A stretch of DNA of 64,000 nt from Candidatus Manganitrophus morganii (GCA_021651055.1 JAJHOH010000001.1:434001-498000); one strand, 5' to 3'; numbered from the stretch's first letter, positions 19,120 through 27,996 are shown. The notes: generated by a model from the sequence alone, not told the origin. Numbers and translations: made by a program.

Positions 19120-19913
19120 CCGGCTGCGGGGCCCGACTTCATCACGGGACCCGATTCGATCAGATCGATCAGATGGCATGGATCCCCGCCGGGGAATTCA
19201 TGATCGGATCGGATGAGGTGGATGAGACGAAGGAAGCGATTCAGCTCGGTTTCCCTCGCCCTTGGTTCGAGGATGAACATCCTCTCAGGAAGCGATCCCT
19301 CCCCGGCTTCTACATCGATCGGCACGAGACGACCCAGGAAGCGTATTTCAAATTTGTCACGGCGACGAACTACCCGCCCCCCGCCCATTGGCCCGACGGG
19401 CGGGTGGAGAAGGGAAAAGAGCGGCATCCGGTGACCCACGTCGATTGGTATGAAGCCAACGACTATTGCCGATGGGCCGGAAAGCGGCTCCCCACCGAAG
19501 AGGAATGGGAAAAAGCGGCGCGCGGCCCGAAGGGCCGCCGGTATCCCTGGGGAGATACCTTCGAGATCGACAGGGCCCATGTCTCGTCGGGATCGGGTCT
19601 GAACGAGACCACCCGACCCGTCGGCAGCTTCCCCGCCGGGAAGAGTCCTTATGGAGTCGATGATATGATCGGCAACGTCTGGGAATGGACCGACAGTTGG
19701 TATCTCCCCTATCCGGGAAGCGCGTTGCGGCATCCCGATTTCGGAATGAAGCACCGGGTCGTTCGAGGCCTTTCTTACTTAAGCTTGGGACATTATCCGG
19801 AGGGGGCTTACCGACGGGTGCTGGAGATCTATGCAAGGGCGTCGACCCGATCGTACGATCCCCCCGCGGAGCGATTGGACGACGTCGGATTTCGATGTGC
19901 GAAGTCGAAGTAG
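19017..19913 (+). CDS. SUMF1/FGE-fold lipoprotein without the catalytic cysteine pair
   Basis: 298 residues, TTG start with GGGAG upstream, overlapping ubiC by 103 bases. A hydrophobic stretch ends in the lipobox LAGC (residues ~33-36), so it is likely an exported lipoprotein. The FGE-type fold is shown by MAWIPAGEFMIGSDE, FYIDRHETTQEAYFKFV, KRLPTEEEWEKAARGPKGR and GNVWEWTDSWY. At the place where true FGE has RGGS followed by its two copper-binding Cys, this protein reads RGLSYLSLGH, so formylglycine generation is unlikely. Position inside a quinone-type cluster hints at a redox or binding role. Confidence 0.82.
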   Translation: MGKTLPLKHFRSGLGRHFRGILTLPFLFLLVFALAGCGARLHHGTRFDQIDQMAWIPAGEFMIGSDEVDETKEAIQLGFPRPWFEDEHPLRKRSLPGFYIDRHETTQEAYFKFVTATNYPPPAHWPDGRVEKGKERHPVTHVDWYEANDYCRWAGKRLPTEEEWEKAARGPKGRRYPWGDTFEIDRAHVSSGSGLNETTRPVGSFPAGKSPYGVDDMIGNVWEWTDSWYLPYPGSALRHPDFGMKHRVVRGLSYLSLGHYPEGAYRRVLEIYARASTRSYDPPAERLDDVGFRCAKSK

Positions 19914-19925
19914 GATAATCAACGA

Positions 19926-20798
19926 ATGAAGCAGCTCTGGCAGAAACGGCAAGAAGTCGCAAAACTGATCCGGCTCGACAAGCAATACGGCACCCTGCTG
20001 CTTCTCTTCCCCACCCTCTGGTCGCTTTTTGTCGCCTCGGAAGGAAGGCCCAGCTTGAAGCATCTTGCCGTTTTTGTCCTCGGCTCCTTTATGATGCGGA
20101 GCGCCGGCTGCGTGATGAACGATATGGCCGACCGGAAATTCGACGCCCGTGTCGAGCGGACGAAAGATCGCCCCCTGGCAAAAAATGCGTTGACGTTGAT
20201 GGAAGCGCTTGTCGTCCTTTTCTTCCTGCTCTTATCTTCTCTGTTTTTGGTCCTCCTTCTCAACCCGCTGACGTTCCTCCTCAGCTTTGCAGCCCTCTTC
20301 ACCGCCCTTTTCTATCCTTTCGCGAAGCGCTTCACCTATCTCCCGCAGATCATCCTCGGCGTCGCCTTCAGTTGGGGGGTCGTCATGGCCTGGACGGCGG
20401 TCCGAAACGAGCTCGCATGGACCCCGTTCTTAATCTTGCTCGCCAATCTCTTCTGGGCCACCGGCTACGACACCGTTTATGCCTTGATGGATCGGGACGA
20501 TGATCTTCGGATCGGCGTGAAATCGACCGCCGTCCTCTTCGGCGCGCAGAGCTGGATGGCGGTCAGTTTCTTTTATCTCCTTGTTATTTTCTTTTTGACC
20601 CTGGCCGGGAAACAGCTCGGGATGAATCTGATCTATTACCTCTCTCTGGCCGGCGCCGCCCTTTTGTTTTTCGGTCAGACAATCCAGCTTCGCAGATTGC
20701 CCGAGCGGCCGGCCCTTTTCGCCCTTTTCCGATCCCATGTTTGGGTGGGATTGATCATCTTGGTCGGGATTACATTGAACTATCATTTAAAGCGTTAA
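19926..20798 (+). CDS. ubiA: UbiA-family 4-hydroxybenzoate polyprenyltransferase
   Basis: 290 residues, integral membrane protein with about 8-9 hydrophobic segments (e.g. FVLGSFMMRSAGCVM, LLSSLFLVLLLNPL, MAVSFFYLLVIFFLTLAG). Both Asp-rich motifs of the superfamily are present: NDMADRKFD (residues ~74-82) and YALMDRDDD (~185-193), which hold Mg-diphosphate of the prenyl donor. It attaches an isoprenoid tail to an aromatic ring. Lying between the UbiC-like and UbiD genes, it most likely prenylates 4-hydroxybenzoate. Confidence 0.92.
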   Translation: MKQLWQKRQEVAKLIRLDKQYGTLLLLFPTLWSLFVASEGRPSLKHLAVFVLGSFMMRSAGCVMNDMADRKFDARVERTKDRPLAKNALTLMEALVVLFFLLLSSLFLVLLLNPLTFLLSFAALFTALFYPFAKRFTYLPQIILGVAFSWGVVMAWTAVRNELAWTPFLILLANLFWATGYDTVYALMDRDDDLRIGVKSTAVLFGAQSWMAVSFFYLLVIFFLTLAGKQLGMNLIYYLSLAGAALLFFGQTIQLRRLPERPALFALFRSHVWVGLIILVGITLNYHLKR

Positions 20799-20808
20799 CG
20801 GAGGAGAA

Positions 20809-22272
20809 ATGCCTTACACCGATCTGCGCGAATTTATGGAGATGCTCGAGAAGAAGGGACTGCTTATTCGGGTGAAAAAAGAGGTCGATCCCAAGCTGGA
20901 GATCACCGAGATCTACAATCGCCTCCTGGCCAAAAAAGGTCCCGCCGTTCTCTTCGAGCGGGTCAAGGGGCATTCGATCCCGGTACTGATCAACCTTTAC
21001 GGGACGATCGAGCGTGTGGCGCTGGGACTCGACACCGACGAAGCGGGGCTCCTTGAGATCGGCGAGTTCCTCGCCTTCCTGCAGCATCCGGAGCCGCCGA
21101 AAGGATTTATCGACGCGGTCAAACATCTCCCCTTCTACGGCCGGATTCTCCACCTCTCCCCGAAGAAGGTCGGCCGGGCCCCCTGTCAGGAAGTGGTTTT
21201 GGAGGGGGATCAAATCGATCTCGATCGGATCCCGATCCTCCACTGCTGGCCGGACGATGCTGCGCCGCAGATCACCTGGCCGTTGGTGATCACCAAGCCG
21301 CCGACCGGTGAAGAGGGGAAATACAACATCGGGATCTACCGGATGCAGAAGATCGACAAGAAGACGACGATCATGCGCTGGCTCCAACACCGCGGCGGCG
21401 CCAAACATTGGCGGCAGTGGATGGCGCAGGGGAAGACGATGCCGGTCGCCGTGGCCCTCGGCTGCGATCCGGCGATGACGATCGCCGCGGTGACGCCGGT
21501 CCCCGATCAGATCGGCGAGTTTCACTTCGCGGGGCTGCTCCGGAAAAAGCCGGTGGAGTTGGTCCGCTGCAAAACGGTCGATCTGGAGGTCCCGGCGACG
21601 AGCGAAATCGTGATCGAAGGGGAAATCCGCCCCGGCGAGATGGCCGACGAGGGGCCGCACGGCGACCACACCGGATTCTACAATTCGGTCGAGCCGTTCC
21701 CCATTTTCCATATCACCTGCATCACCCATCGGAGAGACCCGATTTATCTCACCACCACGACGGGACGGCCGCCGCGCGAAGACGCCGTCGTCGGCCTCGC
21801 ACTGAACAAAGTATTTCTTCCGCTTCTGCGCCAGAACTTTTCCGAAATCGTCGATTTCCACCTTCCGATGGAGGCCTGCTCCTACCGGATCGCCGTGATT
21901 TCAATGAAGAAGGAATACCCAGGGCATGCCAAGCGGGTGATGTTGGGTATTTGGGGCTTCCTAAAACAATTCCTTTATGTTAAATATATTATCGTCGTCG
22001 ATCATGATATCGACGTCCGGAACTGGGAAGATGTCATCTGGGCGATCTCGACCCAGGTCGACCCGGCCCGCGACACCTTCACGATCGAGAACACCCCGAT
22101 CGATTATCTCGACTTCGCGTCGCCCGAATCGGGGCTCGGCTCCAAGATGGGGATCGACGCCACCACCAAGATCCCCCCCGAGACCCATCGGGAATGGGGA
22201 ATACGGATCGAGATGGACCCCAACGTAGTCGATCGGATCGACCGGATCTGGAATGAACTAGGAATCGATTGA
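20809..22272 (+). CDS. ubiD: UbiD-family decarboxylase
   Basis: 487 residues, the normal length for prenylated-FMN-dependent (de)carboxylases. Motifs: VLFERVKGHSIPVLINLYGT, RMQKIDKKTTIMRW, ADEGPHGDHTGFYN with the cofactor/catalytic acidic residues, and YVKYIIVVDHDIDVRNWEDV. It follows ubiA after 10 bases with GGAG ahead of its ATG, as expected for decarboxylation of the prenylated 4-hydroxybenzoate. No ubiX flavin prenyltransferase is in the window. The stop overlaps the next start (ATGA). Confidence 0.93.
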   Translation: MPYTDLREFMEMLEKKGLLIRVKKEVDPKLEITEIYNRLLAKKGPAVLFERVKGHSIPVLINLYGTIERVALGLDTDEAGLLEIGEFLAFLQHPEPPKGFIDAVKHLPFYGRILHLSPKKVGRAPCQEVVLEGDQIDLDRIPILHCWPDDAAPQITWPLVITKPPTGEEGKYNIGIYRMQKIDKKTTIMRWLQHRGGAKHWRQWMAQGKTMPVAVALGCDPAMTIAAVTPVPDQIGEFHFAGLLRKKPVELVRCKTVDLEVPATSEIVIEGEIRPGEMADEGPHGDHTGFYNSVEPFPIFHITCITHRRDPIYLTTTTGRPPREDAVVGLALNKVFLPLLRQNFSEIVDFHLPMEACSYRIAVISMKKEYPGHAKRVMLGIWGFLKQFLYVKYIIVVDHDIDVRNWEDVIWAISTQVDPARDTFTIENTPIDYLDFASPESGLGSKMGIDATTKIPPETHREWGIRIEMDPNVVDRIDRIWNELGID

Positions 22273-23336
22273 TGCCATTCCGCACAATCATCCGTCACGC
22301 ATCCATCATCACCCTTTCTTTGGCGGGGGCGGTCTTTGTCTCTGTTTTTTTGGCGACGGAGGGCTCCTCGCTTCCGACGCGCCGCCTCCCGACCCCCGCC
22401 CGCCGCGCGACCCTCTCCGATCCAAGCTGTCTGCACTGCCACTCCGACCGGGCAACCTTGCAGACCGATACCTCCAAGCCAGAGTGCCAAGAATGCCACA
22501 GCGACCGCCCGTCCCTCCCCGAATATGAGATCACGCCGGTCCAGCAGACGAAGGAGGAAAAGATCATCGAGCAGAAGATGGTCCTCATCCCGGAAGGCGC
22601 CTTCGTCATGGGGAACAACGGGCGGCCGACGGCAGAAGGGGCGGGAGACGAAGACGAGCAGCCGGAGCATGAAGTCTTCGTGAAATCATTTTATATCGAT
22701 GTGTATGAAACGACCAACGCCCACTTTAAAAACTTCGTCGACGCCGGCGGCGCCGATCCGCCGCTCCTCTGGCGAAACGGCGCCTACCCTCCCGCCAAGG
22801 TGAACCATCCGGTCGTCTATGTCAGCTGGTACGATGCCGACGCCTACTGCCGATGGGCCGGCAAGCGTCTTCCGACCGAGCAGGAATGGGAAAAGGCCGC
22901 CCGCGGGACCGACGGACGCCACTTCCCTTGGGGAACCCCCTTCTCTTTCCAGAAGGCGAACACGCCGCAATACTGGCTGGCCAAAGGGATCGATGTCTCG
23001 AAGGGGAGCACCCTGCCGGTCGCCAGCTTCGAAGAGGGAAAGAGCCCCTACGGCCTCTACGACATGGCCGGCAACGTTTATGAATGGGTCGGCGATTGGT
23101 ATCTTCCCTACCCCGGTAATCCTTTTCCCAATATCCACTACGGAATGAAAAACAAAGTTTTAAGAGGGGGATCGTGGTATGATTGCCTCTCATACGGCTG
23201 CGGCCTCTCCGCCCCGTCGTACAACCGAAGCCGCTTCACCCCCGAGATCAAGAACAAAGGTTTCGGCTTCCGCTGCGCAAAAGACGCCGTTGGGGGAGTG
23301 AACGCCGGGGGTCAGGGAAAAGGGGCTAAGAGATAA
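22269..23336 (+). CDS. Exported cytochrome c-type / FGE-fold fusion protein
   Basis: 355 residues. A signal segment (ASIITLSLAGAVFVSVFLAT) is followed by two CxxCH haem c motifs, CLHCH and CQECH (residues ~56-77), then an FGE/SUMF1-fold domain: MVLIPEGAFVMGNN, FYIDVYETTNAHFKNFV, KRLPTEQEWEKAARGTDGR and GNVYEWVGDWYLPYPG. It has RGGSWYDCLSYGC, two Cys spaced C-x4-C as in true FGE but one residue later after GGS. The start overlaps the ubiD stop by four bases, tying it to the quinone-type genes. A periplasmic electron-transfer role is inferred; the fusion is not one that I know. Confidence 0.85.
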   Translation: MMPFRTIIRHASIITLSLAGAVFVSVFLATEGSSLPTRRLPTPARRATLSDPSCLHCHSDRATLQTDTSKPECQECHSDRPSLPEYEITPVQQTKEEKIIEQKMVLIPEGAFVMGNNGRPTAEGAGDEDEQPEHEVFVKSFYIDVYETTNAHFKNFVDAGGADPPLLWRNGAYPPAKVNHPVVYVSWYDADAYCRWAGKRLPTEQEWEKAARGTDGRHFPWGTPFSFQKANTPQYWLAKGIDVSKGSTLPVASFEEGKSPYGLYDMAGNVYEWVGDWYLPYPGNPFPNIHYGMKNKVLRGGSWYDCLSYGCGLSAPSYNRSRFTPEIKNKGFGFRCAKDAVGGVNAGGQGKGAKR

Positions 23337-23498
23337 TCGATCGATTTACCGTTCCCGAGTTCATCCGCTCTATTCAACCGTTCACCCGACGCGTAAATCT
23401 TTTCTGCCGCTTTTAACCAAATCGCGAAGAGCGTGCTGGGCGGGGGAAATCCCGCTCCAACAGTCGTTGTTGCTCGCTTTTATCAAGGAGGTTTTGTT

Positions 23499-24269
23499 TT
23501 GAAGTCGAAAATCACATCGATGATGATTCTCTCCATGCTCTTCATCGCCGGACTTTACCTCTGGAACGGAACAAACGACCCTGCGCCGGCCGGCATGGTC
23601 CTCATCCCCGCCGGCGAATTCATTATGGGAACGGATGAAACCGGCTACTCGGTCGATCCGGCCTCCATCCTCCCGAACAAACCGCTTCTCAAAGACGAGC
23701 GCCCCGCCCACGCCGTCTACCTGGAGACCTTTGCAATCGACCGGACCAAGGTCCGCAACCGCGACTATCAACGCTTCGCGATGATCTCCGGCCATCCGCT
23801 CCCTTTCGGCCTCAGAGAAGCCGACCCGGACCAACCGGTCACCGGCCTCACCTGGCAGGAGGCTGCCGACTACTGCGACTCGATGGGCAAACGTCTTCCG
23901 ACCGAAGAAGAGTGGGAAAAAGCGGCCCGGGGAACCGATGGGAGAATCTATCCGTGGGGAAATCAATTCGATCCGGAAATCGAAAAAGCGGTCCGGGCTT
24001 CCCTCCCCGCCAAACCGATCTTCTCCCCTTACGGCGCCGAAGCGATGGTCGGGTTCGGATGGGAGTGGACCGCCGACCTCTATCGTCCCTACCCCAACAA
24101 TCCCTATCGCGCCGATCCCTTCCGGAAAAATGTCCGCGCCATCCGCGGCGGGATCGGAGGCGATCAACCCGGCGCGCTTCGTCTCCTTACCCGAACGACA
24201 ACCCGCTTCTACGCCGATCCCGAAAAGCGAGATCCGCTGATCGGCTTTCGGTGCGCCAGATCACTCTAA
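23499..24269 (+). CDS. Exported SUMF1/FGE-fold protein, catalytic cysteines absent
   Basis: 256 residues from a TTG at 23499 preceded by AAGGAGG; the frame is open further upstream (23433) but without signals. The N-terminal hydrophobic segment MMILSMLFIAGLYLW should anchor or export it. FGE fold motifs: MVLIPAGEFIMGTDE, KRLPTEEEWEKAARGTDGR, YPWGNQFD and IGFRCARS. Where FGE has its Cys pair this protein reads RGGIGGDQPGA, so it is not a formylglycine generator. It lies 162 bases after the haem-FGE fusion and shares its closest motifs with the FGE-fold proteins around it. Confidence 0.82.
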   Translation: MKSKITSMMILSMLFIAGLYLWNGTNDPAPAGMVLIPAGEFIMGTDETGYSVDPASILPNKPLLKDERPAHAVYLETFAIDRTKVRNRDYQRFAMISGHPLPFGLREADPDQPVTGLTWQEAADYCDSMGKRLPTEEEWEKAARGTDGRIYPWGNQFDPEIEKAVRASLPAKPIFSPYGAEAMVGFGWEWTADLYRPYPNNPYRADPFRKNVRAIRGGIGGDQPGALRLLTRTTTRFYADPEKRDPLIGFRCARSL

Positions 24270-24466
24270 TCCGTCCGGCTGATTTGTAGCTTTTCATGAA
24301 ATTGCGTAAGATGTTTAGATCGACTTGAACTTTTCGTTCGATCGGACTACGCTCCTTCCGAACCACGCCTCCTCTCTGATCTGAGGAGGATCTGCGAAGA
24401 TCATGATGATCTCCTTGTTATCCCGATTGACCCTTTTTACTCACCTCTCTGTATGGAGAAAGCGTT

Positions 24467-25381
24467 ATGAAGTCGAAACATCGTTTGAGCGGGATCATTC
24501 TTTTGTTTTTCTTCTTCTGGACCGGGGGCTGCGTCACGAAAAGCCGCTACCTGGCGGAGGTGGCTCAACGGGAATCTTCCGCCGCACAGCTTCAGGAAGA
24601 GCAGCAGAAACGCGCCGCTCTGGAGAAATCGCTCGAAGAGGCGAGAGCGGCCGCGTCGAAACGGGAAAAGGATCTCGCGCTGCTGGAGCAGCAGCTCTCC
24701 CTCGCGAAGGAGACCGGAAACAAGACGGAGCAGGAATTAAGAGACCAGATGCTTCAGATGAAGGGAACCTTTGAAGAGACCGATCAGTCCCGGCAGGCGA
24801 TGATCGACCGGCTGGAGGAGGCGTTGAAGGTCACCGAAGAGGAGGCCGCCCGGCGCGAGAGAGAGCTCCGGGAATCGGAGAAGACCCATCAAGAGCTGAT
24901 CGGGGAGCTTCAAAAGGAGATCACCGACGGAAGCGTCAAAATCACGCAGCTGAAGGACCGGCTCTCCGTAGAGATCGTCGATAAAATTCTCTTCGCCTCC
25001 GGGAGCGATCAGGTGACCACCGAAGGAAAAGGGGTTCTCAAGAAGGTCAGCGACATCCTGAAGAACGTGAAGGAGAACAGCATCCGGATCGAGGGACATA
25101 CCGACAACGTCCCGATCGGCCCCAAGCTCGCGGGAAAATTCCCGAGCAACTGGGAACTCTCCGCCTCGCGCGCGACCCAGGTGGTCCGATATCTCTCCGA
25201 GCTCGGCATCTCTCCGGACAACTTGTCTGCCGTCGGGCTGGCCGAGTACCGGCCGGTCGCCCCGAACGACACCCCGGAGGGGAAACAGAGAAACCGACGA
25301 ATCGAGATCGTTCTCTACCCGAAAGACATCCAGGAGATCGTCTCTTCCGTCGAGCCCCCTCAAATGACCGATAACCGATAA
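24467..25381 (+). CDS. OmpA/MotB-type peptidoglycan-binding lipoprotein with coiled coil
   Basis: 304 residues. The start MKSKHRLSGIILLFFFFWTG ends in a GGC lipobox (Cys ~22). Residues ~30-165 are a long Glu/Lys/Gln-rich coiled coil. Residues ~170-290 are an OmpA C-terminal domain: ILFASGSDQVTTEG, IRIEGHTDNVPIG, NWELSASRATQVVRYLSE and RNRRIEIVL, including the conserved Asp and Arg that bind diaminopimelate. It probably links the outer membrane or a complex to the cell wall. GGAG precedes the ATG; a terminator follows. Confidence 0.88.
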   Translation: MKSKHRLSGIILLFFFFWTGGCVTKSRYLAEVAQRESSAAQLQEEQQKRAALEKSLEEARAAASKREKDLALLEQQLSLAKETGNKTEQELRDQMLQMKGTFEETDQSRQAMIDRLEEALKVTEEEAARRERELRESEKTHQELIGELQKEITDGSVKITQLKDRLSVEIVDKILFASGSDQVTTEGKGVLKKVSDILKNVKENSIRIEGHTDNVPIGPKLAGKFPSNWELSASRATQVVRYLSELGISPDNLSAVGLAEYRPVAPNDTPEGKQRNRRIEIVLYPKDIQEIVSSVEPPQMTDNR

Positions 25382-25395
25382 GCACCCGCGCAGCA

Positions 25396-25444
25396 AAGGG
25401 GCCGGTTCGCCGCTTCAAACCCCGGCGGACCGGGCCCTTCTTTT
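25396..25444 (+). terminator. Terminator after the OmpA-type gene
   Basis: Imperfect 17-bp stem (arms 25396-25412 and 25423-25439, two mismatches or wobbles) of high GC content followed by CTTTT, 15 bases after the stop codon. Confidence 0.75.
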
Positions 25445-25469
25445 CATGAAAATGACAGCGTCAAATCGA

Positions 25470-25499
25470 TTGACAACCCCCTCCCTCTTCCCCTAAAAT
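25470..25499 (+). promoter_or_regulatory. Promoter for mtnA (predicted leaderless)
   Basis: TTGACA (25470-25475), 18-base spacer, TAAAAT (25494-25499). The mtnA ATG at 25507 is 8 bases beyond the -10 box, coinciding with the expected transcription start; there is no ribosome site. Confidence 0.75.
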
Positions 25500-25506
25500 C
25501 GGCCCC

Positions 25507-26544
25507 ATGGTGAATGCGGTTGAATGGAAAAAAGGGGCGGTCCGCCTGCTCGATCAGACGAAGCTGCCGACCGAGGTGATCTTCGTCGACTGCGAGGATG
25601 TCGAGACCGTGGCGCGCGGGATCAAAGAGCTCTGGGTCCGCGGGGCGCCGGCCATCGGGATCACCGCCGCTTATGGGATCGCGCTCGCGGCGCAGAAAAT
25701 CTCCGCCCAATCCTTCGATGATTTCTACAAACAGCTTCTTCCGAGCTGCGATCTGCTCGCCGCCACCCGGCCGACCGCGGTCAATCTCTTCTGGGCCATC
25801 CAGCGGATGAAGGAAACGGCGCAGGCCCATCGAAGTGAATCGCCCGACGCGCTTAAAAAAATCCTGCTGGAAGAAGCCCACGCCATCCTGAAAGAAGATA
25901 TCGCGATGAACCGCGCCATCGGGAAATTCGGCGCGGCGCTGATCGAGGCGGGCGACGGCGTCCTAACCCATTGCAACGCGGGGGCCCTCGCCACAGGCGG
26001 ATACGGCACGGCGCTCGGCGTCATTCGCAGCGCCTGGGAGGCGAACAAGAAGATCGCCGTCTATGCCGACGAAACCCGGCCGGTCCTCCAGGGGGCGCGG
26101 CTGACCGCCTGGGAGCTGGTTCAGGACAGCATCCCGGTCACCGTCATCACCGACAACATGGCCGGCTTTTTCATGCGGCGGGGAAAGATCCAGCGCTGCG
26201 TCGTCGGCGCCGACCGGATCGCCTCCAACGGCGACACCGCCAACAAGATCGGCACCTACAGCGTCGCCGTTCTCGCCAAAGAGCACGGCATCCCCTTCTA
26301 CGTCGCCGCCCCCTACTCCACCATCGATTTCAGCATCGCCTCCGGAGATGAAATCCCGATCGAAGAGCGAAATCAGGCCGAGCTGACCCACATCGCCGGA
26401 AACCAGATCTGGGCCACCGGCGCCACCACCGCCAACCCCGCCTTCGACGTCACCCCCGCCAAATACATCACCGCCATCATCACCGACAAGGGGGTCTTCA
26501 AGCCGGAAGAGATCGTCAGACTAAAACCCTCCAAGCGCGGTTAA
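25507..26544 (+). CDS. mtnA: S-methyl-5-thioribose-1-phosphate isomerase
   Basis: 345 residues, full length, from the eIF2B-related aldose-ketose isomerase family; it converts methylthioribose-1-phosphate to methylthioribulose-1-phosphate in methionine salvage. Key motifs: [31 protein letters not shown] with the catalytic Cys, and [18 protein letters not shown] with the catalytic Asp. No other salvage gene is adjacent. Monocistronic by its own promoter; the start codon lies at the predicted transcript start. Confidence 0.95.
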   Translation: MVNAVEWKKGAVRLLDQTKLPTEVIFVDCEDVETVARGIKELWVRGAPAIGITAAYGIALAAQKISAQSFDDFYKQLLPSCDLLAATRPTAVNLFWAIQRMKETAQAHRSESPDALKKILLEEAHAILKEDIAMNRAIGKFGAALIEAGDGVLTHCNAGALATGGYGTALGVIRSAWEANKKIAVYADETRPVLQGARLTAWELVQDSIPVTVITDNMAGFFMRRGKIQRCVVGADRIASNGDTANKIGTYSVAVLAKEHGIPFYVAAPYSTIDFSIASGDEIPIEERNQAELTHIAGNQIWATGATTANPAFDVTPAKYITAIITDKGVFKPEEIVRLKPSKRG

Positions 26545-26603
26545 GACGGGAATCGGTTTCGGTCGATCTGAGACGGGCGGAAGGTCCCTAACACTCATCG
26601 TAT

Positions 26604-27254
26604 ATGAAAAAATATTCCCTCGCCCAAATTTTCGTTTTATTCGGTTTGCTCTTTCTTACTCACGGTCTGCATGCGGAAGAGATGGTTCAGATTCCGGAGG
26701 GGCCTTTTCTAATGGGAGAGAAAAACGATACGAAACCGGCTTCCCCGAAAGAGGTGACCCTCGCCCCTTTTTTTATTGATCGGGTCGAAGTCGCAAATAA
26801 AGCGTTTCAGAAAGCGTTCCCTTCGCATGCCTTTCCTCCCGGCGCGGATCACCACCCCATCAGTCTTGTGACCTGGGAAGAAGCGAAGTCGTATTGCGAG
26901 CGGCTCGACAAGCGCCTTCCCACTGAAGAAGAATGGGAAAAGGCGGCCCGCGGCACCGACGGGAGAATCTATCCGTGGGGGAACAAAACGCTTCGAACGG
27001 CGGCCCATTCTTCCACCTCCGGAATGGTCAAAAGAAATGCCGGGTTTAACAAAAAGGACCTCTCCCCTTACGGCGCGTTGGAGATGGCCTCTTCCGTTTG
27101 GGAGTGGACCCTCGGAGACGAAGGGGGAAAGAAGATCGCCCGCGGCGGGGTCTGGAATCTTCACCTCGATTATGAGTATAGTACAACGTTCGATCGGATC
27201 TTGGTGGGACCCGATCAGCGGTTTATCTTCTTAGGATTCCGATGCGTGAAATAA
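26604..27254 (+). CDS. Small exported SUMF1/FGE-fold protein, catalytic cysteines absent
   Basis: 216 residues, the shortest of the four FGE-fold proteins here. A signal peptide (MKKYSLAQIFVLFGLLFLTH, then GLHA) is evident. Fold motifs: MVQIPEGPFLMGEK, FFIDRVEVANKAFQ, KRLPTEEEWEKAARGTDGR, YPWGN and LGFRCVK. The Cys-pair site reads RGGVWNLHLDYE. Its last 13 bases overlap the start of the Tat-exported sulfite-oxidase-fold gene, so the pair is translationally coupled and may be partners in the periplasm. No clear ribosome site precedes the ATG. Confidence 0.82.
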   Translation: MKKYSLAQIFVLFGLLFLTHGLHAEEMVQIPEGPFLMGEKNDTKPASPKEVTLAPFFIDRVEVANKAFQKAFPSHAFPPGADHHPISLVTWEEAKSYCERLDKRLPTEEEWEKAARGTDGRIYPWGNKTLRTAAHSSTSGMVKRNAGFNKKDLSPYGALEMASSVWEWTLGDEGGKKIARGGVWNLHLDYEYSTTFDRILVGPDQRFIFLGFRCVK

Positions 27255-27979
27255 ATCCGTTCGGCCGCAGGGACTTTTTGAAAAAAACGATCCTCGGGAC
27301 GGCCGGGTTCGTCCTCTCCCTGGTGAATCCGTGGCGCCGAGCCGAGGCCGGTTTCAGTTTTTGGACGAACTCGGAGTTTGTCGGAAAAACACGCGACGGG
27401 GAATACGAAACGTTCTACATCCAGTACTATAAATCGTTCAGACGGATCAAGGCGGATCAGTGGCGCCTGAAGATCGGCGGGCTCTGCGAGGCGCCTCAGG
27501 AGTTGACCCTCTCGGAGGTGAACACCATTCCGGGACGCGCTCAGGTGTCGCGGGTAAAGTGTGTCGAGTGTTGGTCGGCCAAGGCGGAGTGGGGCGGGTT
27601 TCATCTTTCGGAGTTGGAGAAGCGGGTCCGTCCCAAACCGGAGGCGGTCGGTATTCTTTTTCGGTGCGGGGATACTTACGTTGAATATCTCTCGCGCGAA
27701 GAGCTGCTTCATGAGCGCTCGCTTCTCGTTCACACGATGAACGGCCGGCCGCTCTCGGATGAACATGGTTTTCCGCTTCGCCTGATCATCCCATTCAAAT
27801 ACGGGTATAAAAGTGCTAAGGCGATCTTGGAGATGGAATATGTTTCCACTCCGCAAAAAGGAACCTGGACGCAGATCGGGCCGTATTCGGCGGACGGGAC
27901 CATTCTCCCCGGTTATGATCATCCGTTGGATCGGGGGAAGGTGAAGAGAAAAATTTTTGGGGGAGAGGTTTTTGATTAA
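27242..27979 (+). CDS. Tat-exported sulfite-oxidase-fold molybdoenzyme
   Basis: 245 residues. The N-terminus has a twin-arginine motif (GRRDFLKK) and a hydrophobic segment ending AEA, so export of a folded, cofactor-loaded protein is expected. The oxidoreductase molybdopterin-binding fold shows WRLKIGGLCEAPQELTL, SRVKCVECWSAKAEWGG with the candidate Mo-ligand Cys, and LRLIIPFKYGYKSAKAI. It resembles the MsrP/YedY and sulfite oxidase class. The substrate is unknown. It overlaps the FGE-fold gene upstream by 13 bases. Confidence 0.85.
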   Translation: MREINPFGRRDFLKKTILGTAGFVLSLVNPWRRAEAGFSFWTNSEFVGKTRDGEYETFYIQYYKSFRRIKADQWRLKIGGLCEAPQELTLSEVNTIPGRAQVSRVKCVECWSAKAEWGGFHLSELEKRVRPKPEAVGILFRCGDTYVEYLSREELLHERSLLVHTMNGRPLSDEHGFPLRLIIPFKYGYKSAKAILEMEYVSTPQKGTWTQIGPYSADGTILPGYDHPLDRGKVKRKIFGGEVFD

Positions 27980-27996
27980 AACTTTATAGGCTGGGA

